Under the pieces are notes generated by a model, which worked only from the letters and a program-made list of their open reading frames with translations, was not told the origin of the DNA and made no database searches. Shown piece by piece: positions 42,869 through 52,457 of a stretch of 64,000 nt of DNA (positions are counted from its first letter, which is position 1; every line of letters begins with the position of its first letter). The stretch is from Halorubrum tebenquichense DSM 14210 (GTDB taxonomy: Archaea; Halobacteriota; Halobacteria; Halobacteriales; Haloferacaceae). Where the stretch lies: NCBI RefSeq assembly GCF_000337415.1, contig NZ_AOJD01000027.1:1-64000 (forward strand), written 5' to 3'. The position numbers and the translations under genes were made by a program.

Positions 42869-44296
42869 CTACTTAGATGAGAACATTGGTAGCGTAAATG
42901 GGAGATTCTCTTCTACAATAGTACGGAATTCTTTCGAGAAAGACAGTAAACTTACAAAATAGACTGTTACACCGATACAGATGAGTATAATTACGACAGG
43001 TAAGGAACTGTCGATGAGAATTTGCCCTAGCAGAACGATGAGCGCCATTATGCCTGCCGCAACCATTTGTTTGAAGATCTCCCTAACCGGGATTACGACA
43101 TCAACAATTTGGCGAGTATAGTAGTATCCAAGTAGGAGACCAAGCCCGGAGGATGCCATCGTAGCTGTGGCGGCACCATACCACCCAAATTCCAGAATTA
43201 AAACAACGTTCATAATCAAATTAACTATTACAAATACAATATTAATATAGAACGTAATTTCTGGTCGATCAAGAGCATTAATAGTCGACATAAATTGACC
43301 CATATAACCGTATAACAACCGGGCGAAGATGAGAATAAGGAATATGTAGTATCCCGCATCAAATCCTGTACCATAGATCGTCAAAACCACGTCACCAACG
43401 AGTGCCGAACCCACTAAACCTGGAATAATGAACAGACCAGAGTAGGCAAGACTTACTCGTAGTAGCCCTGAAATTTCATCCCGAGCATCACTTTCAGAGG
43501 ATATTTTACTGAGTTCTGGAAAGAGTGTTCGACGAATTGATCCTCCAAAAATCGAAAAAATCCCTGCTAAACTCCATGCGACCTCGTAAATTGCAATTTG
43601 GCTATGAGGTACGAAGGCAGCGAGAGCAATTGTATCCATTGACATAAAGGTTCGTCCTTTTATGGATCCAACCCACGAGAACTGGGCGAATGACTTCAGG
43701 CGCTGAAACTCATACCGAGATGGTAAGGAAGTCGGAACGGAAACAAAATAGGCCCCAATAATAGTAGCAACAAGTGCCCCAATAGCGTATCCGGCAAACG
43801 CGCCTCCAATTCCAAATCCTGAAACGACCAGAGACACCTGTATGATACTTCTGCTTGTCCATTCAATAGGGTCCAGAATACTTGAAATGTGGACAAGATG
43901 CTGACCATCAAGGACCGAGCGAATAATCACAACTCCTAGTCGAGTGGCTAAAATGACGATAATTATCCAAGTAGCCTCTATACCTATGAACCCGTTTAGG
44001 TATGGTCGTCCAACCCAGAGAGAGACTGCTACGACAAGATACAATCCGAATTGTGAAGCAATACCAGACAGAACAAAATTACCATCATCAGATTCACTGA
44101 CTCGTTTTCGAATTGCTGCGGGAAGCCCTAATTGTGCTGCCATCACTACCCATGCCAACACGGATAATACAACCACGTAGGTCCCGTACTGCTCTTGCCC
44201 GAGTGTCCGCGTGAGAACGATAGTAGCAAAGAACCCCGAGAACGACATCACTAGCCGTGATACGAAGTTCACAATTGATGTTTGACCGTATCTCAT
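42869..44296 (-). CDS. Polysaccharide/oligosaccharide flippase (MATE-like, AglR-type candidate)
   Basis: 475 residues, about 12-14 transmembrane segments beginning FVSRLVMSFSGFFATIVLTR. The fold is that of Wzx/RfbX-type flippases, with charged residues at helix ends and no ATPase. It should flip the dolichol-linked oligosaccharide from the cytosol to the outside before AglB acts, the role proposed for AglR in H. volcanii. Low GC compared with aglB suggests it arrived with the cassette. It is the last gene before the AglG/AglB pair, and 200 bp of gene-free AT-rich DNA lies between. Confidence 0.85.
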   Translation of the reverse strand: MRYGQTSIVNFVSRLVMSFSGFFATIVLTRTLGQEQYGTYVVVLSVLAWVVMAAQLGLPAAIRKRVSESDDGNFVLSGIASQFGLYLVVAVSLWVGRPYLNGFIGIEATWIIIVILATRLGVVIIRSVLDGQHLVHISSILDPIEWTSRSIIQVSLVVSGFGIGGAFAGYAIGALVATIIGAYFVSVPTSLPSRYEFQRLKSFAQFSWVGSIKGRTFMSMDTIALAAFVPHSQIAIYEVAWSLAGIFSIFGGSIRRTLFPELSKISSESDARDEISGLLRVSLAYSGLFIIPGLVGSALVGDVVLTIYGTGFDAGYYIFLILIFARLLYGYMGQFMSTINALDRPEITFYINIVFVIVNLIMNVVLILEFGWYGAATATMASSGLGLLLGYYYTRQIVDVVIPVREIFKQMVAAGIMALIVLLGQILIDSSLPVVIILICIGVTVYFVSLLSFSKEFRTIVEENLPFTLPMFSSK

Positions 44297-44500
44297 GAGA
44301 GGACACGCAGGGCTCGCGTTATCGACAAAATTTCACCACTGACGTATCAATACCGCGATTATCGTCCAGAGAAAAGGTCACTTTTTTTTTGCTTACTCTG
44401 TCCACTAATTCCAAATGAAGTTCTCTCACGGATGAGAGAAAATTTTAGTAGTCAAACATAATTATTTTCATGTCCTTGTTCAGGTGAGATCGATCGGTGT

Positions 44501-45472
44501 CTATTTCATTTCAGGCTCACTTTCTCCAGTCTCCTCATCAACCTCCTCACGTAACACGTCACGCCGCACGAGCCCGTACAGATATCCGAGCCCGACCGTT
44601 CCCGTGAACACCAGAATCGCAATGATCTGCTTGACCTGACTCAGCGACGGCCCGAACACCGCCTTCTTCGTCCGAGCCGGCAGATACCGTGCGAGTAGAT
44701 CCTTCAAAAAGGCACTCTCGTTCCCCTGCGCACCCGGATACAACAGTTCCATCACGCGCTTGGAGAACCCCTGCCAAAACGATCGGAACACCAGCCACCG
44801 GAACTCGCCGCGATACTCGAAGAGGGTGTGATGTACCACCGCGTCCTCGACGTACACCACGCCCTTCCCGTACTCTTCACGAATACGAATTCCAACAGGA
44901 GCCTCGTGCGCCTGAATATGCCGGTCGCCTTTCCGCCCCGTGTTCACGTCGTAGCCGCCGACCCCAAGAAATACGTCGCGCTTGTACGAGACGTTCGAGC
45001 CGTAGCCGTTCCGAATCTCCTCGCCGTCTTCCGCGAATCCGACCTCCGTACAGCCGACGAGCCAGTGGAACTCCGCCGGAAAGAAATCCGGTTTCTCGGT
45101 CTGCCAATTCGGTGCGACGTACCCCGCAACGGCGACCGCGTCCGTCTCCTCGTACGTCTCGACGTGTTTCGCGATCCAGTCCTCCTCGGCCACGCCGTCG
45201 TCGTCGATGAACGCGACGATCTCGCCCGAGGCCAGCTCCGCGCCCTTGGTCCGACTATAGGAGATTCCGCGGTTCTCGTCGTTGTCGTGGATCACGACGT
45301 TCTCGTAGTCTCCGAAATCCTCGACTGCGTGATCGTACACCTCGGGATTTCCGTCGATCACCAACACGACCTCGATCGGGTCGTACGTCTGCGCGAGCGC
45401 GCTCTCGACGGCCTCAGTGAACACGTCGTAGCGCTCCATCGTGTACGTACAGACGACGACGGAGACTGTCAT
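44501..45472 (-). CDS. aglG: Glycosyltransferase family 2, AglG-like
   Basis: 323 residues from the ATG at 45472 (MTVSVVVCTYTMERYDVFTE). GT-A motifs: VVLVIDGNPEV, GEIVAFIDDDGVAEEDW (metal-binding DDD) and GGYDVNTGRKGD. The C-terminal hydrophobic segment (QIIAILVFTGTVGLGYLYGL) anchors it to the membrane. It is divergent from aglB with about 100 bp between starts, the same relationship as AglG/AglB in H. volcanii, where AglG adds a glucuronic acid. The donor here would be UDP-glucuronate from the AglM-like enzyme. The gene name is by analogy. Confidence 0.75.
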   Translation of the reverse strand: MTVSVVVCTYTMERYDVFTEAVESALAQTYDPIEVVLVIDGNPEVYDHAVEDFGDYENVVIHDNDENRGISYSRTKGAELASGEIVAFIDDDGVAEEDWIAKHVETYEETDAVAVAGYVAPNWQTEKPDFFPAEFHWLVGCTEVGFAEDGEEIRNGYGSNVSYKRDVFLGVGGYDVNTGRKGDRHIQAHEAPVGIRIREEYGKGVVYVEDAVVHHTLFEYRGEFRWLVFRSFWQGFSKRVMELLYPGAQGNESAFLKDLLARYLPARTKKAVFGPSLSQVKQIIAILVFTGTVGLGYLYGLVRRDVLREEVDEETGESEPEMK

Positions 45473-45570
45473 TGAACCCGCGTTTTCCGCCCGGATCAAT
45501 AAGGATTCTGAACCCGTCGTCGGGCGGTATATAACAAGCCTTATGGAGGTTTTGGTGTTCACCACGTACA

Positions 45571-48500
45571 ATGAGCGCGCAAACAGACACCGACGAGGAC
45601 GGAGGGGACGCTCCCCTCAACGTCCTCAAACGGTGGTACCACGTCCCGCTCCTCCTCGGGGCCGTGGCCTTCATGCTGTGGACTCGCCTCCGGTCGTACG
45701 GCAACTTCGTCCAGAACGGCGAGGTGTACTTCCGCGGTAACGACCCGTGGTATCACCTCCGCGAGACGACGTATCTCATGGAGAACTGGCCGAACACGCT
45801 GCCGTTCGATCCATACACAGGGTTCCCGTTCGGCCGAACTGCCGGCCAGTTCGGGACGCTGTGGGACCACATCATGGCGGTCGGCGTCTGGCTCGCCCGC
45901 CCGATCATGGGCAGCACCGAGGAGGTCATGCTCGTCATGGCTCCGATCGCGGGCGCACTCGTCGCGATCCCGACGTACTTCATCGCGCGCCGGTTCGCCG
46001 GCCGCGTCGCCGCGCTCGGCGGAGCCTTGGTCCTCGCGCTTCTCCCGGGGACGTTCTTCAGCTACTCGCTCGTCGGCTTCCCCGACCACAGCGCGGCCGA
46101 GGTGCTCTTCCAGAGCATTGCCGTCCTCGCGTTCCTCGTCGCATTTGCCGTGGCCGAACGCGAAAAGCCGGTCTGGGAGCTCGTCGTCGACCGCGACGTC
46201 GAGGCCCTGAAACGGCCCGTCTCGTACGCGGCTGCCGCCGGCGTCGCGCTCGGCCTCTACATCTGGACGTGGCAGCCCGGCGTCCTCCTCGTCGGTATCA
46301 CAGGCATCTACCTCGCGGTGAAGCTCACGAGCGACGTCTACCACGGCCGGAGTCCCGAGCCGGTCGCCTTCGCCGGTGCGGTCGCGATGACGGTCACGGC
46401 CGTGATGCAACTGATCGCACTCAACGATCTGTCGTTCGGCGTGACCGCCTACTCGCTCACGCAGGTCGTCCTCCCGCTCGGCGTCGCGGTCGGCGCGGTC
46501 TTCCTCGCGTGGCTCGCCCGCGAGTGGGATACACGCGACCTCGACGTCTCGACGTACCCGCCGGCAGTCGGCGGACTCATCCTCACGTCGGCCGGCGTCG
46601 TCTGGCTCGCCATCCCGTCGCTGTGGTCGACGCTCACGAGCAACCTGCTGAACTTCGTCGGGTTCAGCGCCCGCGCGACGTTCCAGACGATCGGCGAGGG
46701 CGGCCCACCGCTCCAGGACGCAACCTTCACGAACTTCGTGCTCTCGCAGTACGGGCTCGCCTTCTTCCTCGCGCTCGCGGCGGTTCTCTACATTCTCGCA
46801 CGCCCGCTGTATCGCTCCGACGACACCAACCACACGCTGTACATCCCGGCCGCGCTCGCCGTGGTCGGCTCCGTCTACGCGGTCCCGCAGGCCTACGACG
46901 CGATCGGCGGCGTCGTCGGGGTGAGCTGGCAGGTGGTCGGACTCGTCGTCGCCGCGGCGTTCCTCGTCGGCGCGACGTTCCTCGTCGAGTACGACGCCGA
47001 GGAACTGTACTTCGTCGTGTGGGCGGCGTTCATCGGGAGCGCGGCGTTCACCCAGTCCCGGTTCAACTACTACCTCGCCGTCGTCGTCGCGGTGGGGACG
47101 GCGTACTTCCTCCAGGTCGCGCTCGACGCCTTGGAGCTCACGTCGTTCGACGCGGTCCGCGAGATCGAGGGCTGGCAGGTGCTCACCGTCGTGGCGGTGC
47201 TCGCAATCCTCCTCGTCCCGCTCGTCGGCGTCGCCACGCCGGTCTGGCAGGCGGGCAACTCCAGTCAGCCGGGCAGCGTCGTCCAGTGGGACGAGAGCCT
47301 CCAGTGGATGAGCGACGAGACGCCGCAGCCGGGCGAGCTCGAAGGCGCGGACAACGCGATGGACCCGTACGCGACCTACGAGCGGCCCGCCGACGGCGAC
47401 TTCGACTACCCGGAAGGCGCGTACGGAGTCCAGTCGTGGTGGGACTACGGCCACTGGATCACCACTCGCGGCGAACGTATCCCGAACGCCAACCCGTTCC
47501 AGCAGAACGCCGGCGAGGCGGCCGACTACCTGCTCGCGCCCAGCGAACAGCAGGCAGCCGAGGTGCTCGCGAGCCAGAGCGACGAGGGGAACCAGACCCG
47601 CTACGTGATGGTGGACTGGCAGATGGCGTCGCCGAACTCCAAGTTCAACGCGCCGGTGACGTTCTACAGCGGCAACGAGACGACCCGTGACTTCAACGAG
47701 GTGCTCTACCAGCGGGTCGAGGGGCAGAGCGGCCAGCAGGGTGGACTCCGGGCCGCGCTCCAGACGCGCACGCAGCGCTACCACGAGAGCCAGATGATCC
47801 GGCTCTACCAGCACTACGGGAGCGCGGTCGAGCCGGATCCGGTCGTGTTGGACTGGGAGCCGCAGACCGCAGAGACCCAGTCCGGCGAACAGGTCGACAT
47901 CAAGGTCCTCCCGAGCGAGGGACAGCCGGTCCAGCGGTTCGAGAACCTCTCGGCCGCCCGGTCGTACGTCGAGGAGGACGGCTCGGCGCAGGTCGGCGGC
48001 GTCATGGGCGTCCCCTCCGAGCGCGTCGATGCGCTCGAACACTATCGGCTGGTTCACGCCACGCAGTCCCCCGGTCGGTCGTCGTACAGCCAACAGGCAC
48101 AGATCCTCTCCCAGCGGTTCGGCGTCGACCTCCAAGCGACGTTCGGCGAGTCGCTGTTCGGCGCACTGAGCGACGACTTCGTCAAGACGTTCGAACGCGT
48201 GCCGGGCGCGACCGTCGAGGGGTCGGGCGCGGAGCCCGGTCAGGAAGTCGAGGCGACCGTCGAGATGCGGAAGCCGAACGGGCAGACGTTCGAGTACACG
48301 CAGTACGCGACCGCCGACGAGAACGGCGAGTTCGAACTCACGCTCCCGTACTCGACGACGGGCTACGACGAGTTCGGCCCCGAGAACGGCTACACGAACA
48401 CGAGCGTCCGCGCGACCGGCCCGTACAACGTCACCACCGAGCGGACGACGGGTGAGGACCTGTACACCACCGAGCAGTTCGGACAGGTCGAGGTGACCGA

Positions 48501-48738
48501 GGGGCAGGTCGTCGGCGAGGACGACGCGGCGGCGACGGTCGAACTCGAAGAGCGGATCGTCGACTGCCCGAGCGGCGATCCGGCGTGTCCCGTCGACGAC
48601 GGGGGCGACGAGGGCAGCGACAGCGACGGCGGCAACACGACGAACTCGACCGACTCAGCGAGCGTGCTCGGCGCGGCCGAACCGGTGACGGCGGTCGATG
48701 CTGCGAGCGCGACGGCGACCGGCGACGCCTCCGCCTGA
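45571..48738 (+). CDS. aglB: AglB oligosaccharyltransferase
   Basis: 1055 residues. The N-terminal half has about 13 transmembrane segments with an extracellular GNDPWYHLRE (the first acidic motif). The soluble C-terminal domain carries the catalytic WWDYG signature at residues 623-627 (QSWWDYGHWITT). A Thr/Ser/Asp-rich tail follows. AglB transfers the glycan from dolichyl phosphate to Asn in N-x-S/T of secreted proteins such as the S-layer. It is divergent from the AglG-like gene. High GC, unlike the cassette to its left. Confidence 0.95.
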   Translation: MSAQTDTDEDGGDAPLNVLKRWYHVPLLLGAVAFMLWTRLRSYGNFVQNGEVYFRGNDPWYHLRETTYLMENWPNTLPFDPYTGFPFGRTAGQFGTLWDHIMAVGVWLARPIMGSTEEVMLVMAPIAGALVAIPTYFIARRFAGRVAALGGALVLALLPGTFFSYSLVGFPDHSAAEVLFQSIAVLAFLVAFAVAEREKPVWELVVDRDVEALKRPVSYAAAAGVALGLYIWTWQPGVLLVGITGIYLAVKLTSDVYHGRSPEPVAFAGAVAMTVTAVMQLIALNDLSFGVTAYSLTQVVLPLGVAVGAVFLAWLAREWDTRDLDVSTYPPAVGGLILTSAGVVWLAIPSLWSTLTSNLLNFVGFSARATFQTIGEGGPPLQDATFTNFVLSQYGLAFFLALAAVLYILARPLYRSDDTNHTLYIPAALAVVGSVYAVPQAYDAIGGVVGVSWQVVGLVVAAAFLVGATFLVEYDAEELYFVVWAAFIGSAAFTQSRFNYYLAVVVAVGTAYFLQVALDALELTSFDAVREIEGWQVLTVVAVLAILLVPLVGVATPVWQAGNSSQPGSVVQWDESLQWMSDETPQPGELEGADNAMDPYATYERPADGDFDYPEGAYGVQSWWDYGHWITTRGERIPNANPFQQNAGEAADYLLAPSEQQAAEVLASQSDEGNQTRYVMVDWQMASPNSKFNAPVTFYSGNETTRDFNEVLYQRVEGQSGQQGGLRAALQTRTQRYHESQMIRLYQHYGSAVEPDPVVLDWEPQTAETQSGEQVDIKVLPSEGQPVQRFENLSAARSYVEEDGSAQVGGVMGVPSERVDALEHYRLVHATQSPGRSSYSQQAQILSQRFGVDLQATFGESLFGALSDDFVKTFERVPGATVEGSGAEPGQEVEATVEMRKPNGQTFEYTQYATADENGEFELTLPYSTTGYDEFGPENGYTNTSVRATGPYNVTTERTTGEDLYTTEQFGQVEVTEGQVVGEDDAAATVELEERIVDCPSGDPACPVDDGGDEGSDSDGGNTTNSTDSASVLGAAEPVTAVDAASATATGDASA

Positions 48739-48799
48739 CACCTGTGGACGCGAGCGCGTGATTCCGGGCCGTTAACTACCGCCGCACTGTTTTCGACGC

Positions 48800-49744
48800 A
48801 TGGACGACCCCCGCGAGTGGCTGGCGCTGTACCTGAAAGGCGTCGCCATGGGGAGCGCTGACGCGGTGCCGGGCGTCTCGGGCGGCACCATCGCGCTCAT
48901 CGTCGGCATCTACGAGCGACTGATCGCGGCGGTCACCGCGATCGATCCGAGTCGGGTGCGCCGCGTGCTGGCGGGGGTCCGGCCGGGGAACCTTCCGGAC
49001 GCGCGGGCCGCGTTCCGCGAGGTCGACGGCGCGTTCCTGCTCGTGTTGGGGGCGGGCATCGGCACCGCGGTCGTCGGGGTGTTGAGCATGGTGAACTACC
49101 TGCTCGCGACGCGGCCCGTCGCGACGTACGGCTTCTTCTTCGGACTGATCGCCGCCAGCGCCGCGGCCCTGCTCGGCGACGTCGACCTCGGCACGCCGCG
49201 GCGGAAGGCCGCCGCGCTCGGCGGGTTCGCGCTGGCGTTTCTCGCCTCCGGAGTCGCCTCGACCGCGCTCGGAAGTTCGCTGCCCGTCGTATTCGTCGCG
49301 GGCGGGGTCGCCGTCAGCGCGATGGTGCTCCCGGGGATCTCGGGCTCGCTGCTGTTAGTCGTCCTCGGCCAGTACGAGTACATGTCCGGCGTCGTGAGCC
49401 GGTTCGTCGACGGGATCGGCGCGCTCGCGGTCGGGAACGGCTCCGACGCGCTCGTGGAGACGCTTCCGCCCGTCGTGGCGTTCCTCGTCGGGGGCGTCTG
49501 CGGGCTGTTCACGGTCGCGCACGCGGTCCGCTACGCGCTCTCGCGGGCGCGGGCCGCGACGCTCGCCTTCCTCGTGAGCCTGATCGTCGGCGCGCTCCGC
49601 GCGCCGCTCGTCGAGACGTCGGTCCGGCTGGCCGAGAGCGGCGAGTCGTGGCGGGCGGCCGCGCCGCGGTTCGCGCTGGCGGCGGTCGGCGGGGCCGCGC
49701 TCGTGTTAATCTTGGACCGCTACTCCGACGCGGTCGAGTACTGA
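48800..49744 (+). CDS. DUF368 membrane protein, polyprenyl-phosphate translocase (PopT) candidate
   Basis: 314 residues starting MDDPREWLALYLKGVAMGSA, about 8 transmembrane segments. PGVSGGTIALIVGIYERLI and the internal copy VLPGISGSLLLVVLGQYEYM are the two re-entrant motifs of DUF368. DUF368 proteins (PopT) were shown in bacteria to return undecaprenyl phosphate to the cytosolic side of the membrane. Standing 61 bp after aglB on the same strand, it would suit recycling dolichyl phosphate after N-glycosylation. The archaeal function is inferred. Confidence 0.8.
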   Translation: MDDPREWLALYLKGVAMGSADAVPGVSGGTIALIVGIYERLIAAVTAIDPSRVRRVLAGVRPGNLPDARAAFREVDGAFLLVLGAGIGTAVVGVLSMVNYLLATRPVATYGFFFGLIAASAAALLGDVDLGTPRRKAAALGGFALAFLASGVASTALGSSLPVVFVAGGVAVSAMVLPGISGSLLLVVLGQYEYMSGVVSRFVDGIGALAVGNGSDALVETLPPVVAFLVGGVCGLFTVAHAVRYALSRARAATLAFLVSLIVGALRAPLVETSVRLAESGESWRAAAPRFALAAVGGAALVLILDRYSDAVEY

Positions 49745-49787
49745 CCGCGCAACGCCTTTTCGGCTCGCCGCCGTAGCTCGGATCGAC

Positions 49788-50348
49788 ATGGTCCAGACCG
49801 AATCCGAGTCCGAACTCGACCGCGGCGACGCCGCCCCCGACTTCGAGCTGCCCGGCGCGGACGGGGAGACGTACGCGCTCGACGACTTCGAGACGGACGC
49901 GCTGCTCGTCGTCTTCACCTGTAACCACTGTCCGTACGCGAAGGCGAAGGTCGACCTGCTGAACGACCTGGCGGCCGACTACGACGACCTCGCCGTCGTC
50001 GGGATCAACCCCAACGACGCCGACGAGTACCCCGATGACTCCGTCGAGGCGATGCGTGAAGCCGTCGCCGACGGCACGGTCGCGTACGACGCGTACCTCC
50101 GGGACGAGACCGCCGAGGTCGCGGCCGCCTATGACGCCGTCTGTACGCCCGACCCGTTCCTGTTCGGTCGCGAGGACGGCGCGTGGAGACTTCGCTACCA
50201 CGGCCGCCTCGACGACGCGCTCAACCCCGACGACGAGCCGACGGAGTTCTACGTCCGCGACGCGGTCGACGCGGTCCTCGCCGGGGAGGCGGTCGAAATC
50301 CCCGACCGCCCCTCTCGGGGCTGTTCGATCAAGTGGCCGGACGCGTAG
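49788..50348 (+). CDS. Thioredoxin-fold protein, AhpC/TSA-like
   Basis: 186 residues. DRGDAAPDFELPGADGETYA opens the fold; the redox motif CNHCPYAKAK (CxxC) lies in FTCNHCPYAKAKVDLLNDLA. The rest follows the thioredoxin-like peroxiredoxin pattern (GINPNDADEYPDDS, CTPDPFLFGRE). Such haloarchaeal proteins act as thiol-disulfide reductases or peroxiredoxin-like. Cytosolic, with no signal peptide. Confidence 0.85.
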   Translation: MVQTESESELDRGDAAPDFELPGADGETYALDDFETDALLVVFTCNHCPYAKAKVDLLNDLAADYDDLAVVGINPNDADEYPDDSVEAMREAVADGTVAYDAYLRDETAEVAAAYDAVCTPDPFLFGREDGAWRLRYHGRLDDALNPDDEPTEFYVRDAVDAVLAGEAVEIPDRPSRGCSIKWPDA

Positions 50349-50426
50349 GGACCGACCGCCGGGCCCGAACCGGATCCGCGTTCCGACGGAGACGGGTTAA
50401 CAAGGGACCGGCTCGAACGGCTTCGC

Positions 50427-51128
50427 ATGAGCATGAAAGGCGACGACCCGAACCTCCACGAGATCGATCGGTACGACGGCGGCGTCGGTTGGATCGCGTA
50501 CCCTGACGAGACGATGGAGCGCGCGAGCCACGCGTTTGCGGTCCACAACGAGGAGAGCGACGAGGACGACGTGTGGGTCGTCGACCCGGTCGACGCGCCC
50601 GGCGTCGACGACCTCCTCGGCGAACTGGGCACCGTCGCCGGCGTCGTGATCGGGCTCGACCGCCACGTGCGCGACAGCGACACCCTCGCCGCGCGCCACG
50701 ACGTGCCGGTGTACGTCCCCGAGTGGATGACCGGCGTCGTTGAGGACCTCGACCCGGAGGTCGAGGTCGAGCGGTTCGGCTCGCGGCTCGCGGACACCGG
50801 CTTCGAGGCGGTCCGGATCCGCGACTCGTCGGTCCCGCCGTGGCAGGAGGTCGGGCTGTTCGACGGCGAGACGCTGATCGTCCCCGAGTCGGTCGGCACC
50901 GGGTCGTACTTCCGCGGGGACCGCGAGCGCCTCGGCGTCCACCCGATGCTCCGGCTCACGCCGCCGACGAGCGCGCTCTCGGGGCTGAACCCGGAACGCG
51001 TCCTCGTCGGCCACGGCGTCGGCGTCCACGAGCGCGCCGCGGTCGCCCTCGAAGACGCGCTCTCGAACTCCCGGAGCAAGGCCCCCGGCCTGTACGCGAG
51101 TACGCTCAAGTCGGCGCTGCCGTTCTGA
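50427..51128 (+). CDS. Conserved protein, metallo-beta-lactamase-like fold, no metal motif
   Basis: 233 residues from the ATG at 50427. Its beta-rich order (WVVDPVDAPGVDDLL, VIGLDRHVRDSDTLAARHDV, LIVPESVGTGSYF, VLVGHGVGVHERA) resembles the MBL fold, but the HxHxDH metal site is absent, so it is probably a non-catalytic relative. No partner genes explain it. Its function is unknown. Confidence 0.6.
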   Translation: MSMKGDDPNLHEIDRYDGGVGWIAYPDETMERASHAFAVHNEESDEDDVWVVDPVDAPGVDDLLGELGTVAGVVIGLDRHVRDSDTLAARHDVPVYVPEWMTGVVEDLDPEVEVERFGSRLADTGFEAVRIRDSSVPPWQEVGLFDGETLIVPESVGTGSYFRGDRERLGVHPMLRLTPPTSALSGLNPERVLVGHGVGVHERAAVALEDALSNSRSKAPGLYASTLKSALPF

Positions 51129-51204
51129 CGCGACTCGGCGGCGACCGAACCGGTCGGGCCGTGCGTGCCCTTTTGGCACCCCGAGCCGTAGCGGGGGCCG
51201 ACCA

Positions 51205-51621
51205 GTGATCTACGTCACCCGCGACCTGTTGACCGTGCTGCGGGAGCGCGCCGCGAGCGAGGACCCCGACGAGGTGAACCTCCGGCTCTCGGCGACGCCC
51301 GCCGGCGAGTTCGAGACCGGCCTCGGCCTCGACCCGGAGACGCCGGTGGTGACCCACTTCACGCTGCCGTCGGTGGGGAGTTCGGTCAGCTCCGTGTTCG
51401 GCGTCGACCTCGGGACGCCGGCCGGGGAGGGGGGCGCGCGGTTCGTCTCGCACCCGGACGGCTTCCTCGGCGTGTCGCGGACCGACGACCTCGCGGGCGT
51501 GGTGTTCGTCGCCGTTCCCCCGTACGACGAGGACTCGGTCGCCGCCTTCGACCGGTCCGGGGACGGCGTCGAACTCGCCGTCGTCGACGCGGTCCCGCCG
51601 ACCGAGTCGGTCCCGGAGTGA
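51205..51621 (+). CDS. Conserved haloarchaeal-type protein, unknown function
   Basis: 138 residues from a GTG at 51205 (VIYVTRDLLTVLRERAASED). A compact alpha/beta protein with FETGLGLDPETPVVTHFTLP and HPDGFLGVSRTDDLAGVVFV. No motif points to a function. GTG is chosen because no closer ATG exists and the reading frame begins at this point. Confidence 0.65.
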   Translation: MIYVTRDLLTVLRERAASEDPDEVNLRLSATPAGEFETGLGLDPETPVVTHFTLPSVGSSVSSVFGVDLGTPAGEGGARFVSHPDGFLGVSRTDDLAGVVFVAVPPYDEDSVAAFDRSGDGVELAVVDAVPPTESVPE

Positions 51622-51664
51622 GAGAACAGGGGTTTCAAGCCGCCGGAGGAAGTAGGCCGCGGCG

Positions 51665-51991
51665 ATGGCAGCACGGCCACCCGGCGGCGGCGATACCGAC
51701 GAGCCCGAGGCGATCGAGTTCGGCATCGCGGCCCTCGACGCCCGGATCGACGAGGCGGAGGTGTCGTTTCCCGCGACGGCCGCGGAGCTCCGCGACGCGC
51801 TCGGCGACCAGTCGATCCCCTACGACGCGCACGGCCGGTCGCTCACCGTCTCGGACGCGCTTGACCGCGTGCCGCAACGGGAGTTCGAAAACGAGACGGC
51901 GTTTCTCAACGCGCTCTACCCGGTGTTCGACGAGGCGCGCCGCGAGGAGCGCGGCGTGATCGCCAGCCTGCGCGACGCGCTCCCGTTCTGA
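51665..51991 (+). CDS. Small acidic protein, DUF5789-like
   Basis: 108 residues. VSFPATAAELRDALGDQSIP and LDRVPQREFENETAFLNAL resemble the haloarchaeal DUF5789 group (a PATxxEL helix followed by LPxREY-type motif). The function of the group is unknown. The gene stands alone between divergent-strand neighbours. Confidence 0.55.
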   Translation: MAARPPGGGDTDEPEAIEFGIAALDARIDEAEVSFPATAAELRDALGDQSIPYDAHGRSLTVSDALDRVPQREFENETAFLNALYPVFDEARREERGVIASLRDALPF

Positions 51992-52030
51992 GACGGGGCG
52001 GAAGGAACGAAGCGAAGGGGACGGGCGTCC

Positions 52031-52345
52031 CTATCTGGGTTCCGAGCGGGCGACGTCCTCGGCCGCCTCCTCCTCCGGTTCGCCGGCGTCGTACCGTTCG
52101 ATCACGTCGTTGACTAGGACGATATCGCCGACGGCGCGGACCCAGCGGTACGGGACGATGACGCCGGTCGAGCCGCCCACCTCCCCGGCGAACAGCTCGT
52201 GGTTGAGCTCGGCGAGCGCGAGGCCGGTCACGGCGCGGGCGTCCAGATCCAGCTGGATGTCTTCGATCTCACCGACGAAGACGCCGTTGCTGGAGTACAC
52301 CTCGCGGCCGACGAGCGACGTGATCTCTTCGGGGGCTGCGTTCAT
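52031..52345 (-). CDS. PRC-barrel protein, possible CdpB1 cell-division factor
   Basis: 104 residues from the ATG at 52345; a GTG at 52360 is an alternative. PRC-barrel pattern: ITSLVGREVYSSNGVFVGEI, ARAVTGLALAEL, GSTGVIVPYRWVRAVGDIVL. In haloarchaea PRC-barrel proteins CdpB1/CdpB2 link SepF to CdpA in division. In H. volcanii the CdpB1 gene lies, as I recall, beside the lactate-utilisation genes, and the same adjacency is seen here (lutB-like gene on the same strand upstream). The name is a proposal. Confidence 0.7.
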   Translation of the reverse strand: MNAAPEEITSLVGREVYSSNGVFVGEIEDIQLDLDARAVTGLALAELNHELFAGEVGGSTGVIVPYRWVRAVGDIVLVNDVIERYDAGEPEEEAAEDVARSEPR

Positions 52346-52457
52346 ACTCGATACGGTCACGAGCGCGCCTAATAAGCGTTCGTTGTCGAACGACGCGCGT
52401 CGGACGCTCCGGGGTCGCGGGGGTCGGAGGGGCGTCGCCTCGCGCTCGGTCCCCGCC

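Noticed and set aside
45559-48135. Long open frame on the minus strand opposite aglB (858 codons)
   Set aside because: High-GC genes leave open frames on the other strand. Its composition (Arg/Glu/Val-rich, no domains) is that of a shadow of aglB.
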